Positions 25,601 to 38,100 of a stretch of DNA of 64,000 nucleotides are shown here, one piece after another (the stretch's first letter is position 1; each line of letters opens with the position of its first letter). Under the pieces are notes generated by a model. That model was not told where the DNA came from. It was given only the letters and a program-made list of their open reading frames with translations, and searched no databases. A program made the position numbers and the translations under genes. The stretch spans positions 186,001 through 250,000 of the forward strand of contig JABVXV010000054.1 in assembly GCA_013365325.1 (NCBI GenBank), read 5' to 3'. The DNA comes from Dipetalonema caudispina. Taxonomy: Eukaryota; Nematoda; Chromadorea; Rhabditida; Onchocercidae.

Positions 25601-26697
25601 GAGAATATGAAGAAACACGACCTGAAGTTACAACATCTTCAATGACCAGAGCTCGTTTCCCAGATTCATAATTGCCCTCGACCATTTTCCTCGTTCCATA
25701 CGATTTTATTTCCTTACGTCGCAATAACATTGGTTTTTCCAATCGATCAGCAATAATCTAATGAAAACGAGAACAGTGCAAATTAAGCTAAATTGGGAAA
25801 ATTTTCTCTGTTACTACATCAACAGTAGTTACACTCATAGAGTGTAATATAGAGCTGAATAAAAACTAGTAAAAAGATGTTTTTCTAACGAGAACATACC
25901 GTCGAAAGTGGTAGTGCTGCATATGGCACGCCAACAATATAATCATACTTTAAATTCCTCGCTTCTATCAGATTGCACATAGAGTTCGCTGTCATCCGCT
26001 AAAATTCAAGCAATTCCATTCAGTTTTACAGATTTGATTTTAACTTAAATTTCAAAGAATTGGATATCTCACCTCGAACAGCAATGCAAAATTCAATGTT
26101 TAAGCTGGCTTGACTTATAGATGTTCACCTAATCTGATATAAAGATATCCGTTAATATACGACATTGCATTTGGTCTATAAATCCTCTTCATCATGTGAT
26201 GTAAAGCAAGCAACTTCGCACGATCACTTTAGAATACGTGGGAAATTTTTTCCAATGCTTAATAATATCTAATGGGTGAAACATCACAATATAAGCAATA
26301 AACAAATTTCATAATCGAAATCTTTTGACGCAGTATATTAGCCTTACTTCATGAATTGAAGGGATGATGTCTGCTATAATGTGTGTTTTTTCTGTATTAC
26401 AGCACAAGAGGAAAAAAATTTTAAAAAAAAACTCACAAGCACTCTGGGTGACGTAAAGAGTAGACGTAGATCCACGTAAATCGGTGAATTTTGACCACTT
26501 TGCAACGTATAGTTACCCAACTTGAATACTCCCACGCCCTTCAACTCCTTTAACAGTAACCGTTCGTTGATCATATCACCAGCACCCAACATTTTTCTTC
26601 TGATCAGTGCTGCCACAACAGTGTTGCGCCTTGCTTTTTGGGATTCACTATTTCCGCTAAGATCAGATGGGTCAGATGGAATAAGATAACCCTGCAT
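22635..26697 (-). CDS. umps-1: Bifunctional UMP synthase (orotate phosphoribosyltransferase + OMP decarboxylase)
   Basis: The enzyme makes UMP from orotate and PRPP in two steps of pyrimidine synthesis. Ten exons join in phase: 26437-26697, 25900-25998, 25622-25757, 25359-25488, 24852-25062, 24287-24477, 23950-24079, 23508-23601, 23079-23177 and 22635-22828, giving 514 residues (human 480). The OPRT half shows [18 protein letters not shown], the YIVGVPY block and the PRPP loop [11 protein letters not shown]. The decarboxylase half shows AVKLHADV, the catalytic DxKxxD array at about residues 342-347 (DRKLAD), FKIASWAQ, and the C-terminal phosphate-binding DIVVVGRAI with RRYRDAAWE. Both active sites look intact. 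No acceptor lies close to the ATG, so a start further upstream, or at an internal Met near residue 35, remains possible. Confidence 0.92.
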
Positions 26698-28144
26698 GAA
26701 TTTTTAGGTACAAAAGTTAAAATCATTTACACGAACATAAGTATCGCAAAGAAACTAACGTATATACGAGGTAGGTAATAAACGAAATATAGACATTTCA
26801 CTAGTAAGTAGTGGGTGATGATTGAGATTCAAACAAGGAGTGAATGACCTCTACTTCGAAAATCCGTTGAAAGATTTGCTACGTTCCAAGAAGCATCAGT
26901 TGAAGACGAAGAAGTGACCCGATGAAATGTAAACAAACTACAAATAATACCCTATTCCTTCATGACCTTTCAGCAAGATTTTACATAGAGGTTAGCTGAA
27001 ATCAAACAAGATACTCACATAATGTACTATTATGATAATGCCTTCTTTCAAGAAATTTCAATCATTAAAGTCATAACTTATACAACATTGATCCAACAGA
27101 TTTTAAGGACAGATAAACAACCACCTTGAAGTACTTTCTTATTCTAACCTCTTTAGCTTAAACCATTCCCAAAAGCATTATGTTTCAATTAAACCTTCTT
27201 ATTTAATTTGCAGCCAAGCAAGCCTTCTTTGCCGTAATTATATTATCAACATTTTTCATTATCATTATTATTGCTATCATTATCACTATTATCAAGATTA
27301 ACAACAATTATTATTATCATTGCCACCTGTTAAAAAAAAAAAGGGATCCTAGACAGTAAAATTAGGGAACGAGTGGTTATCGTCATCCTAATGTTGCACA
27401 AATGAAGAAAATCAATTAATTTCAAAGGGGGGTGAGTGAGCGGTTCTTTTTGTTTACAGCACAGTTTAAAAATATTCATTCATATCTAGAAATGATGACA
27501 AGTAATAGCATTGGTTTCGTTTACACAGACTAGATGGAAGTTGAATGAATCATTAAAGTTTAACTTAAAATTCTAAAGAATGATACAGAAAGATGACAAC
27601 GTAGTAAAACTGTATTCTACGTGAAAACATCACTTAATATTTAAACAAATAGACGTCAATTAATTTTAAACATAACAGTTTTGTTATTGTTGTGTTAGAT
27701 GAGGGAATATTATAATGAATGGGAAATTTCTAATTGATATCACTGCTCGATAAATCAGAGAATCATAATTTATTATGCAAAAAGAACAGAGCAGCATTTG
27801 CATATGTATTTCATTCTCATCTCGAAACGTAATAAAGGGTCGAAACATTGGGATGTACGTTTTATTGTTCAGTGAATTCTTGTCAACTGGTGGGTTTAAT
27901 TTTGAAAGGTTAGTCTGTACTCGAGATGGATGAATCAGTCCTGAAGATGGGGTCACCTTTATCTTCATTAGAGGTTGAAATTTCAAAAGCTGCTCAACTA
28001 AACACTACAATTCACAATAAATTTTAACGAAATAGATAAGTTCATGCTAGTTCACATTGACATGAATTACTGCTCGAATATTTAAATCACTGTCTAAAGA
28101 ACGTTCAAAATGAAGCTAATAAAACGATTTACTAATTGATAGAA
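26698..28144. other. Spacer between divergent UMPS and membrane-protein genes
   Basis: Contains low-complexity ATT/ATC stretches at about 27240-27330. A 100-codon minus frame (27684-27986) has no signal peptide, domain or splice partner I can recognise. Promoters for both flanking genes presumably lie here. Confidence 0.5.
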
Positions 28145-30234
28145 ATGGAGGTGGCATATCGCTATGCTGAACAAGTTGAAACTACTGTTGAAACAATGCG
28201 ACGTCGATGCCTTGCGGTTTTACATGTTTTTTGAAATTAATTTATAAATTACACCATTTGGCTTTTTGCATCAATTAAAGTTAATAGTTTAATAAGAGCA
28301 TTTTTACGGCACGAATTTGAAACTTGATTATTTACCTGCATGTACACATTCGGACATTATGCCGCAGAATTGTAGTCGTAACTGATTCGCTAGAAATCCA
28401 ATTTTCAAACATCAAAATAAAAAAAAATTTGAAGCTAAACCTAATAATATTTCTAGATTTACGATGGGACAATAAGTTTGGGACAGAAAACAGTGCGAGC
28501 TGCAGAAAAGTTACGTGAATACGCCGAACCGATTATTTATGATATTTCCGAGAGCGTTTGTCTTGAGATTTTCCTTTTTTTTTTTTCGAGATATTTAATC
28601 AAAACAGCATGAGTATCTCTTATAAAATAAAGATTTAAATCTCAAAATTTTATAGAGCTATTTTTTCAAATGGTCCCATCTTTCAAGATGGAATACTGCA
28701 CTAAAATTTCACTATTTAATCTAAATGTATAAACTCCGTCAGAATTTTAGAAGTGTCTTGAGTTTATCTTCAAGGAAATTTACTATTTTTACATGGTGTT
28801 CCGAAGTTTTCCACAAAAACTTACTAATTACAAAGGTTTTTGCAGGTACAAACTGCAGTACAGGACTTAAGCCCTCTGGATGCAAACGATAGAGAATTCC
28901 GCAATAGCTTATTGGAATTGTACTTGAGCTGCTCCGTCCTTTCAATTGGTATCAGTGCAGGTATTTAATGAAATATTAAATATTCTGGAAGAAAGGACTT
29001 AATGCAGTCTTTCACCTAAACAGAATACTTGAGATTTGATCCGGTTGTGCATCATAATTTCAGGAGAAATTTCCGGTGCACTTGTGCTAGGAATGCTCTA
29101 CCGAAAAATATTTGACTGGTGGTGGGAGTTGTTGTTGATAATCTTATTGCCATGTCACGTTTATCTTACATTTAGAAAAAATGCAGGTAAGTTCTCGAAA
29201 TTCAAACCTGGACTTAAATTCCAGTTTTAAAAGTAAAATGAAAGCATCTAAATTTGATTCAAATAATGAATAGAGTGAATTGAATGATGAGAAGATTAAA
29301 CCAATTTAACAGTTAAAATAGACATATTTAGTTTATCCCACCAAAAAAAAGAAAAAAAGACTCCCTGATATTGGCAGTTTTATTCTGCAGCACTGGATGA
29401 AACTGAAAGGCGTGTCAACTTATTCGGTCTAGGTCTAGCGATCGGCTCGTGTACAGGGCACATGATGGGATATCGACTAATTTCAACCCTTCCATCAGTC
29501 AATTTCATCCAACCACTCATCTTAGCGCTGATGGTAAATCTGGAAAAAATCCATCCGCTTGCAAAACTTTAATTCCAATCTTAAATTTTGATTGTTTGAT
29601 AATTTTTCCGGATGATCCGAAAATGCATCCACAGCAAAACGGATGTGAATTAATAAGAAACAAAATCCCAATAGAAACTTACGAATTCTTGGCAGGTGGA
29701 TCCAGAACTTTCCCCACCAACAGTATATTCGCAACGGCAAAATTTGTTAGCCGCAAGCACAGGCGCGAGCATCGCCGCAGCAACTTTTCTTGGCATGATC
29801 CACGGCCTATCATTCTGTATTATTTTATCAATTGCTGCACAAGCTGCATTTCTCGCCACTCATTTCCAGGTATATTTATCCATGGACTACTCATAAACCG
29901 TAGTGTATAAACAGCATCTGACAGTAATTAATCAGAATGGAAAACAGTAAAAGTTCACTTATCACCTCACCAAATTAAGATTTACGCATGAAGCAGTGTC
30001 AGACCACATAAGGCAGTGACATCTTTAGTTATGCAAGCAGTTTCAGAGATAGGAAAAAAATAAAGTTTCTTTATCAATTATATCCGTACAACTTTAACAA
30101 ATCTATAGGTCGTACTGTATACAATGAAAAACAAATCATATGGAGTCGGAGAAGCTCAATTGTGTTACGTGCTCGGGTCGATAATCAGCCAAATCCCGCT
30201 AGCAATTGTATTCGGTACTAGCTCTGTCAAATAA
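28145..30234 (+). CDS. Multi-pass membrane protein, Bax-inhibitor-1-like layout
   Basis: Seven exons join in phase: 28145-28225, 28457-28555, 28846-28960, 29064-29186, 29391-29533, 29696-29869 and 30109-30234, giving 286 residues. About 85 polar N-terminal residues are followed by about six hydrophobic segments with short polar loops. The order (a helix after RNSLLELYLS, two helices, a charged loop ALDETERRVN, GLGLAIGSCTGHMMGYRL, further helices) resembles TMBIM/Bax-inhibitor-1 proteins, which act as ER or Golgi calcium-leak channels, but the usual C-terminal acidic signature is not evident. I am confident of a membrane protein and not of the family. The stop lies inside a 22-bp tandem duplication. 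The ATG follows a GATAG acceptor by two bases. Confidence 0.6.
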
Positions 30235-30261
30235 TTTTGCTAGCTCTGTCAAATGATTTAA
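30218..30261. repeat. 22-bp tandem duplication spanning a stop codon
   Basis: The unit CTAGCTCTGTCAAATAATTT (22 bp) at 30218-30239 is followed directly by a copy at 30240-30261 with three differences. The first copy holds the TAA stop of the membrane-protein gene; the second reads TGA at the same place. Confidence 0.85.
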
Positions 30262-30485
30262 AACTAATCCATCAAAACATGAAACAAATTTTCCCGAGCA
30301 GAATTTTTATTGTACAATCGTAACAAGGGAAAAATTAAATTTTAGAACAATTTGTCTTTAATCACATTGAAACGGCATTTGCTATAACCCACTACTGCTT
30401 AATTACTTAGTTATTCAAAACAACGTATACGTATAAATATAACGACATAATCATTAAGTGAAAACTTTGAAGGACTCCATACACA

Positions 30486-32632
30486 CTAATCATTTTCGAA
30501 ATATGCATCCTCCAAATCTCGATCGCACATCTGTTCATACTCTTTTGTCATCACGTTATCGATAAGAGAGTAGTCGTAAAACTCCGTATCGTCACCTGTA
30601 ACTTTCTTGTGAATAACTTTTTCTAAATTCAGCTGCAATTAAAATTTCAAACTTTGGAAGAAAGCTTAAAATTACAATGAACCCTTAAATCTACTAAATA
30701 ATAAAATGACTGAATTTGAAATCAGCCCTCTAAGAAGTCAATTCAATCACAGCTGATTTGCTTTTGAAATCAAATAATTCGAAGAAAAAAACAGAAGAGA
30801 AAAACCTCTTAAGAAGCGCTGCTCCATATGGTCGACGAAGTCTGCTCTCAGCTGTTCATGATCATGGTCTTCATCTGAAGATTCCGAAACCATTTCCTCT
30901 TCCATCTTATGGCTGGAAGTTGGTTTAGGACCATCACTAACACTTTCTTCAAAGCCATCTTCGAATTTCATTTCGTCGTTACCACTTTCCATCCCTTCAC
31001 AAAACCGACTCCTTGCATGTTGTACTAAGTCACCAAACTTCGATACATTCTCCCTGTCATACTATAAAAATCACATTATATACTCGGGAGGGATCATGTA
31101 CTCATTTTGCAGTTTCCAATGACCAAACAATTAATATTCAATCTCCTACTGCAATTAATCAGAGGTAATAAAAAACTCATTTCTTTATCCTTTTTCCAAT
31201 TAACGTCTTCTCCTTCCCTTTCATCATCAAATTTGGACTATATTTTATTCTTCTCATTTTTCATTGATTATTATCAATTAGCTTATCAGTCATTTCTGCC
31301 AATTCGTCCTGGATTTATTGTTAAGAAATTTCCAATCAACTCGTCATATGAGCTGACTAATGTACCAAGTACCAAATTCATCAAAAACTAGGTAGAAAGA
31401 TTGATAGACACGAGATAAAGTGATGAAAATCGCGGTTCATTACCTTTAAAAAGTCATTCCATTCATTCAGATGAGCAGTCCGTCGACTCGAAATTATTTG
31501 GGAATCTTCAAATTGCATAAAAACACCAGAGAGAGACTCATTTTCAATAGTTGGTCTCAGGTGAATTTGATCTTCTTCTGGTAAAAATCTGCCAATCATT
31601 TTGTCAAACAGTAATGGCTCGCGCTCCCGCATTTTCTTATCCGAGAAGTAATCTGTTTCCCTCTTCAACCGTAATAATTCTGCATAGCGTTGATTCCGAA
31701 GTCTTAGATTCTACAAAGGTGTAAGGCACAGCTTATAGGTGCAATGCAAAAGAGATTCATAGCAATGACCACACTATCATTTCGGGAAAAATTACTGAAA
31801 ATAACGAGTTCAAAAACTTGAAATGAAACACGAATCCAATAAAAATTAGAGCAAGAATCCTGAATTTACTCAAACAACAAAGCTGGAATGAAGCTACCTT
31901 CCGCTTTTTAGTGTCTGTATCTTTACATCTTTCTATAATTGCTTTTGCATAAAATTGAATTTCATAATCATTCTGATCAAAACAATCGCAATCTTCCACT
32001 GCCAAATATTTGTGATAACGTCTCATGAACATGTGTGAGTTCTTCAAATACAACTTTTCCAACAATTCTCTGCAAGTCTTCCCATTATTTATATCTAACG
32101 AATTAAAATCAGCGACGACTGCTGCCGCAATGTAAGACCAAATTACGAACTCGATGCACGTTTCTATGTTACATATCAATTCACCTCCCGATTAATTTCA
32201 TTCTTGTAAGTTTTGTTTAATTTCTAATGTTAAACATTTGCTTCTCACACACTATATTATTTACACTTATCAAGTACCAAATTTTGAAATTTCAAAAACG
32301 CATTTTTTTTATTTAGTAAAACCTTTTTTCTTGCGTTGTTAAATCCGGCGTGTCACGTTGCTCTGACTGATAGAAGATATCGTCGTGTGATACGATTCTG
32401 TCAATCATTCTATCCAAACTTGGCGTTATCCTCACTTAAAGTTAAAGCAATCGCGTAGCTTTGCAAAAGTTTCGTCCAAATTTTTGTGAATTTTAATTTC
32501 AAATTATGAAATTATCGCAGAACGTAATAGGCAAATTAAACTCAGATTGTATCTATTGATTCCTTCTTATATTTCAGAATGAAAAACGGAAAGGAAACAC
32601 TTACAGTCCGTTAATTCCTCCGTAATACCCAT
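30486..32632 (-). CDS. CCDC97 (DUF2052) homologue
   Basis: CCDC97 is a conserved nuclear protein associated with the SF3b part of the spliceosome. Five exons join in phase: 32605-32632, 31898-32118, 31444-31710, 30806-31061 and 30486-30595, giving 293 residues. Family blocks are RRYHKYL near the start, RNQRYAELLRLKRETDYFSD, REPLLFDKMIGRFL, a Ser/Asp/Glu-rich linker, ADFVDHMEQRFLRG, and an acidic tail with EFYDYSLID. The first exon is only nine codons (MGITEELTD) with a GTAAGT donor. The acceptor of exon 2 (32119 or three bases away) is ambiguous by one codon. It converges with the membrane-protein gene across 251 bp; TTTATT at 30306-30311 could be its poly(A) signal. Confidence 0.85.
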
Positions 32633-33577
32633 CGTTTTAACGTAAACTACGCAACGTTGCGCGTAAATGAAATTTGGTAAATCACAAGGAAAGAATCAGA
32701 CAGAAGAAGATTACAACAAGAGAAAGAGGAGAAGAAAGACAGACATTGGAGAAATTTCATTGAAGAAGGAGAGGGAAGGGACGAGAGAGTGAAGAAATTT
32801 CAATGCAGAAGTTTGGTTTCCTAAGTAGCCTATCGAGATTGATCACAGACCAGTCGAAACGTTTAGGATGATTGTACCGCTGGTGTGTTGGGTATTCCCT
32901 AAGATTTTGAGGTTTGTAGGCCTTTGTATAGGGACGTTATATAGTGGATTTGCTGACTTACCTCCCTAATTTTTATTTAGGCTTACATTTTATTCTCTTT
33001 GATCATCAATCATCCAGTTACATAGTCATCACGTATCAACAGAACGTCACATATTGTTGTTCACGTGTTTTTTTGAAGATTACAAACTATCCTGGTAATT
33101 AGGCTACTGATAGGTTGGACGATATGTTCTGTGCTTACTTCTTTCAACCTGTTTGATCCCAAAAGATTCTCATTTCCCACCATTTTAATCCCATGATATT
33201 TCGATTCAATCAGGAAAAACTACAGCCTAATCTAACCAGCAGTCCAAATTAAAACATTTTTTGTTCTGTAGAGAATACTGGAAATATCCTGGTCATGTTA
33301 AATGTTATGACCTGGAACATCATTAATAATCATGATACGATGTTGCTATATCGTATCATGGTTCTTACTGCTCTGATATATAATAACCTAGGAGTAGGAT
33401 CTCAGAATTAAGGGAGTCTTCTATTATTGTTACTAAAATAATTATTATTGTTACTGAAATAGTGAAACCACAAAGTCTCGGTTCGTTCGTGTTTACGTAT
33501 CTATGCTTGCATAAAATCTAAATAAAATTTTTTGCTGTTAAATCGAATAACATTCAGAAATTAAGGGATTGTGGAAG
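32633..33577. other. Divergent promoter region between CCDC97 and eL20
   Basis: About 0.95 kb separates two genes transcribed away from each other. It has purine-rich stretches near 32700-32780 and a perfect 11-bp inverted repeat at 33331-33360. No gene seen. Confidence 0.6.
33331..33360. repeat. 11-bp perfect inverted repeat (hairpin)
   Basis: CATGATACGAT and ATCGTATCATG are separated by eight bases. The element lies about 220 bp upstream of the eL20 start codon. It could be a cruciform, a palindromic binding site or chance. Confidence 0.7.
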
Positions 33578-34853
33578 ATGCCGACGAAATCCAAAGGAGA
33601 GACGGTAAATGTTTTTGATGGAATTAAATAAGTCGGCAAACTTTTTTCCATCGGGAAAGTTTTTGTTGAGTTCGATTAAAAGCTTGAGATAGTTGATTGC
33701 TAAAGAACTTGTTTGTTTCATTTCTTTTCTATATTGGGAACAATTTTTCTGTTGTAGCTGAAGGAATTCGTCGTGGTCGGACGTAAGTTACCATCCGCTA
33801 AAGAACGTAATCCACCAATTTACAAAATGCAGATCTTCGCATCAAATCACGTCATTGCAAAATCTCGATTTTGGTACTTTACCAGTATGCTACGACGAGT
33901 TAAGAAGGCGAATGGAGAAATTCTTGAATGCAAGGAAGTATGTTTAATGACGTAATGGTCACTTTTTCATCAGAAAATCTATATTTTTGCTTAGCGCTTT
34001 TTACTTGTCTTTATTGTCCGTCAGTCATTGAGAAGACTTTTCTTCTAAGACTTTAGCCTCCGGATTCATTTTGTCCTTTGAAAATTGGAGGCAGATCTTA
34101 TGAAAATTAACCAATATCTAATTGAAATTCGTAAGGCATACTCTATTGGAGTGGTGGCTTACTTTGGCATTACCTGGTAAACAGGTTCTATGCTATTTTA
34201 CTCTTCGATCTACAGCATGCATTTAATGCGCGCATAAACGTCTCCAGAACAATATTTCAAGTTCACTATTTTCATAAAGAGCAGAGATGCGTGCCGTAAT
34301 CTTTTCTTTATTGTATATCCTTTAAAGGTTTTTGAAAAGAGACCTGGCTACATCAAAAATTATGGTATTTGGCTTCGGTATGACTCGCGCACTAATCATC
34401 ATAATATGTATCGTGAGTACCGAGACAATACTATTGCTGGAGCCGTAACGCAATGTTATCGGGATATGGGCGCACGTCATCGGGCACAGGCTGACCGAAT
34501 TCAGGTTTTCATTTTATTTAATTTGATGAAGCAATCATTTATTATGCAGCTTCGTCAATAACTTTTAGTAATAAGTGACAAAAGACGATGAAACAGTGAG
34601 TTTTGATTCAAATCCTTAATTTAAATTGCTATTCCGGAAACTTTTTGCAGTTATATTTTGAAATTAAAAAACAAACGCTTATGTTTACCTGCAGATCATC
34701 AAAGTACAAGTGATTAAAGCATCTGATTGTAAGCGACCGGCCATTAAGCAATTTCACAATTCGAAGATTTGTTTCCCATTGCCACATCGTATTGCAAAGA
34801 GAAGAAATGCTGCTGTTTTCACTACTCGTCGTCCAAGAACACAGTTCTCATAA
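33578..34853 (+). CDS. 60S ribosomal protein eL20 (L18a)
   Basis: Structural protein of the large ribosomal subunit. Four exons, all with phase-0 junctions: 33578-33604, 33758-33937, 34328-34504 and 34695-34853, giving 180 residues, the usual length. It shows the family start [55 protein letters not shown] and the basic end [14 protein letters not shown] occurs at 34880-34885, 27 bp after the stop. WDR74 starts about 346 bp downstream on the same strand. Confidence 0.97.
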
Positions 34854-35199
34854 ACACATTGCTTTGTTATTGTTATAAGAATAAAGGAGTTTTAAATTTG
34901 GCATATGTGGAAATGTTTGGAATAAAGCTTGTTCAGAATATATCTGTTTTATATCTTTTCGCAGAATCTCACTTGAGTAATAACCGATTTCTGAGATTAG
35001 CTTGGTGATAGAGATTGGTTGGTGTCAAAGTATCGTAAAGTATATTTGTCTGGGTAATTATTTGCTGAGATACTACTAATTGCTTATGGACCTTTTCTGA
35101 AGTGAAAAAGAGGTAGTTGGGTCAATAAAAAGGTCTTCGGACATACTGATAATTATTATCTGACACGTTCCTGAAATTGCGATTTCAGGTTGTGGCAGG
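34854..35199 (+). other. Candidate intercistronic region eL20-WDR74
   Basis: The gap carries the eL20 poly(A) signal at 34880 and ends with a CGATTTCAG acceptor at about 35188, 11 bp before the WDR74 ATG. A poly(A) site followed by a trans-splice acceptor within about 350 bp is the arrangement of nematode operons. Confidence 0.5.
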
Positions 35200-38100
35200 A
35201 TGGATTGCTTTGTTGGCGCATCAACGGGTGCTTTAAAAGGTTAGTCAAAACATCCCGATTTATAAGTGGCAGTTCACGCTGTCAATCTGGAACCAGTTGG
35301 ATATATTGCTGTACTCAAGGGAAATGGAAATTCGTGAGAGATGTTAATAATACTGGTGGGGTGGTTTGTCCTATAATTTAACTGGGGTTTTCACTACTTT
35401 TATCGATCTTGGTTTAATGAGGCATTTTGGTTGTCAATTTCGAGTAAGATGTCCATAACACTAGGTATTGGCAGCAGTTTAAGACCGGTATAATAGAAAT
35501 GATAGTATATTTGATATACCGTACTGAAGCCAGTTTCAGGTGTTTCTTTCAAGGATAGCGCTTTCAGTAATATAAACCAGATTGCTTCACTGAAACCCAA
35601 GCAAGATGAAATAACTTGTATGAGCTGGGCGAGTGAAGATCAAGTGAGAGATTATTTTTGTGACATCTGATTTCAGTTTTTTAAGATTTCTGTCTAAATA
35701 AATTTTGGAAGGAATTTGTAAGTTATGATATTGGAATTAATTTGTTCGTAGACGGAATTGCTAACAGCTCAAATGGATAAGCAGCTGAGATTGTTTGATA
35801 CAACTTCGAACGAATACACAACACTCTTTACTTTGGGGAATGGCAGCGGTGCAGTTAAGGGGATCAAAAGGACTGCAGTGTATGTTGTTTACAGCTACAT
35901 TCCTATTAATTGTTTAGAGGTAGTTAGGAAATAATTTGTTAGTAGTACATCATAGAAGACTGTATGGAAAACGTTGACTTTTTTTAGAAAATTATTTGGA
36001 GGATGTAGTGCTCTTCGAATGAGGCTTACTTTACAGTTGCACCTTTTGGAAATGCACGTAAAAAAAAATGCTTAGATTCAAAATCACTATTTGTTCCCAG
36101 TCAGATTGGCCAGGTATTCCTTCTACCACACATTTTAGGCTGATGCATGAAAACTGTTCAGTAATTTTGATTTCGGATTTTTTTGAACTTTCAATAAGAC
36201 AGTTTTTTTTTTTCAAGAATGGTTTTTGGGAATACTGAAATTTGAAAACTCTTTTTTCAGAGGTACATACATATCAGCAGTTGAGTCTGGCGAACTTTCT
36301 GTTTCTTCGCCATCTGGGGAAATAGTTAAGGAGTTGAATGCAGGAAATAACCTGATCGTGATGGTACCCAATTGTGAACAAGAAAGACATTATGCAACCG
36401 GTGGCAAAGAGAATCCCTTAAAAATATGGGATATCGAAAAAGGCGAAAAAATTTTTATTGCAAAAAATGTACGACCAGATGAACTGCAGCTTAGAGTGCC
36501 AATATGGGTTAATGATATACGGTTTATACCGAAATCGCAAAACATTGTAACAGTCACCGGTAAGCATCAGGTAATGAATGGGCTTGCTTTTTTTTCGAAT
36601 TCTTAGAAAATTTTTCGAGTTCCAGTTACCTTTGTTACTAATATTTAAAGGACTTTTTGGTATTGACATGAGGCTTATTGTTGTATGATATTGGTTAAGA
36701 GAAGGTAATATTAAGGAAAAGAGGGATATTTGTCCAATAAGGCTTCAAAAGCCAGTTGAATCAAACTACTAATAGCTCAGCCGCTAGGAAAAGGTTCATG
36801 ATAATTCCTCAGTTGTAGATAAGACTTTATGATCCTCGCACACAACGGAGACCGGTGAAGGAGATGAATTGGGAAGAAGAACCGCTGACGGCAATGTCTT
36901 TGTGTCGAAACGAAATGCAGATAGTTGCTGGCAATACTCGTGGTGATATAGGATTATTTGATTTACGAAACAAAAGTAAGATTCAGCTATCTCTCATCCA
37001 CTTGCAGTTTCTAATAATCCATGAAAGGCATGAACAGTAGGAGAGTAAAAAAGAAAGATCACTATCAGATTTAGTGATGAGAACAACGCCATTAGAATTG
37101 GTGTACAACTATAACGGGATATAAGACGGATGGAAATCTCTAGGTAATTTTTCTTTCTCTTTGCGAAAGTTTTCGGTTAACTCGGAATGCTCTGTAGACC
37201 TCGCTGGAACATCGTGGAAATCTTTTTTTAATTAATTGATCAGGTTGCTCTGTCTTTTCAGTGCATATGGTATGTAAATATAAGGGTTGTGCTGGTTCTA
37301 TCAGTGGAATTGATGCGCATCAATCAGCTGAATATATCGCTTCTTGTTCTCTTGATCGGTTTGTAAGGCTGCATGAATTGAACTCAAAGAAGCTTGTCAA
37401 AAAGGTCATTAATTGCAAATATGGCTATTAATTTCTTGTTTTTCATTTCTTAGCTTTTCTAGAGCAGTTTTTCAACATATTCCCCAGTATTTCGGCACTA
37501 TAAAATTATTAATACAGTTTTCAGATTCAAATTTTTTATTCATTTGACATTAAATTTCCTTGTTTTTTTTTATACTGAGATAAGGTTAAAATTCAATTTG
37601 CATTAAATTGTTGTATTTTGGGACTACTGCACCAGTAAGAAAGACTTATTTAATGGCAAGCCAGCACTAAGATCGTTTATAAATCGTTCATTTATTTGTT
37701 AGATAACTTTCAGTTTTTCCTAATCAGTACTTTAAAATTAACCTGTTTTTTTTAGGTTTACTGCAAAGCTCGTTTGAATCGAATTTTGCTGCGTGATAAA
37801 CTTTCCATCCTTAATAACGAAGATGAAACCAAACAAGAAATGGAAAATCATGATTGGCAGAAAATGGAGGTGAAAAATTAGGTTGATTTGTCTATTTATT
37901 TATAATTAAACAATGCTAGAAGTTACAATACTGCTGTTTCCTGATAGTACCAATTTTGATTCATACCTTTGCAAGAAGTCGTGTATACAGTATCTATTTA
38001 AGCTATTTTCAATGATTCAACACTCTTTTTATCAATTAAATTAGTTCTTTAGGAAAGTGGTAACAATGAAAGTAGTGAGGATGAAGCTTTATGGAATGAC

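Noticed and set aside
27684..27986. 100-codon minus frame between UMPS and the membrane-protein gene
   Set aside because: Longest unassigned frame there, yet no motif and no conserved splice signals; left as spacer.
29449..29910. 153-codon plus frame
   Set aside because: Out of frame with exons 5 and 6 of the membrane-protein gene and running through their intron; a shadow.
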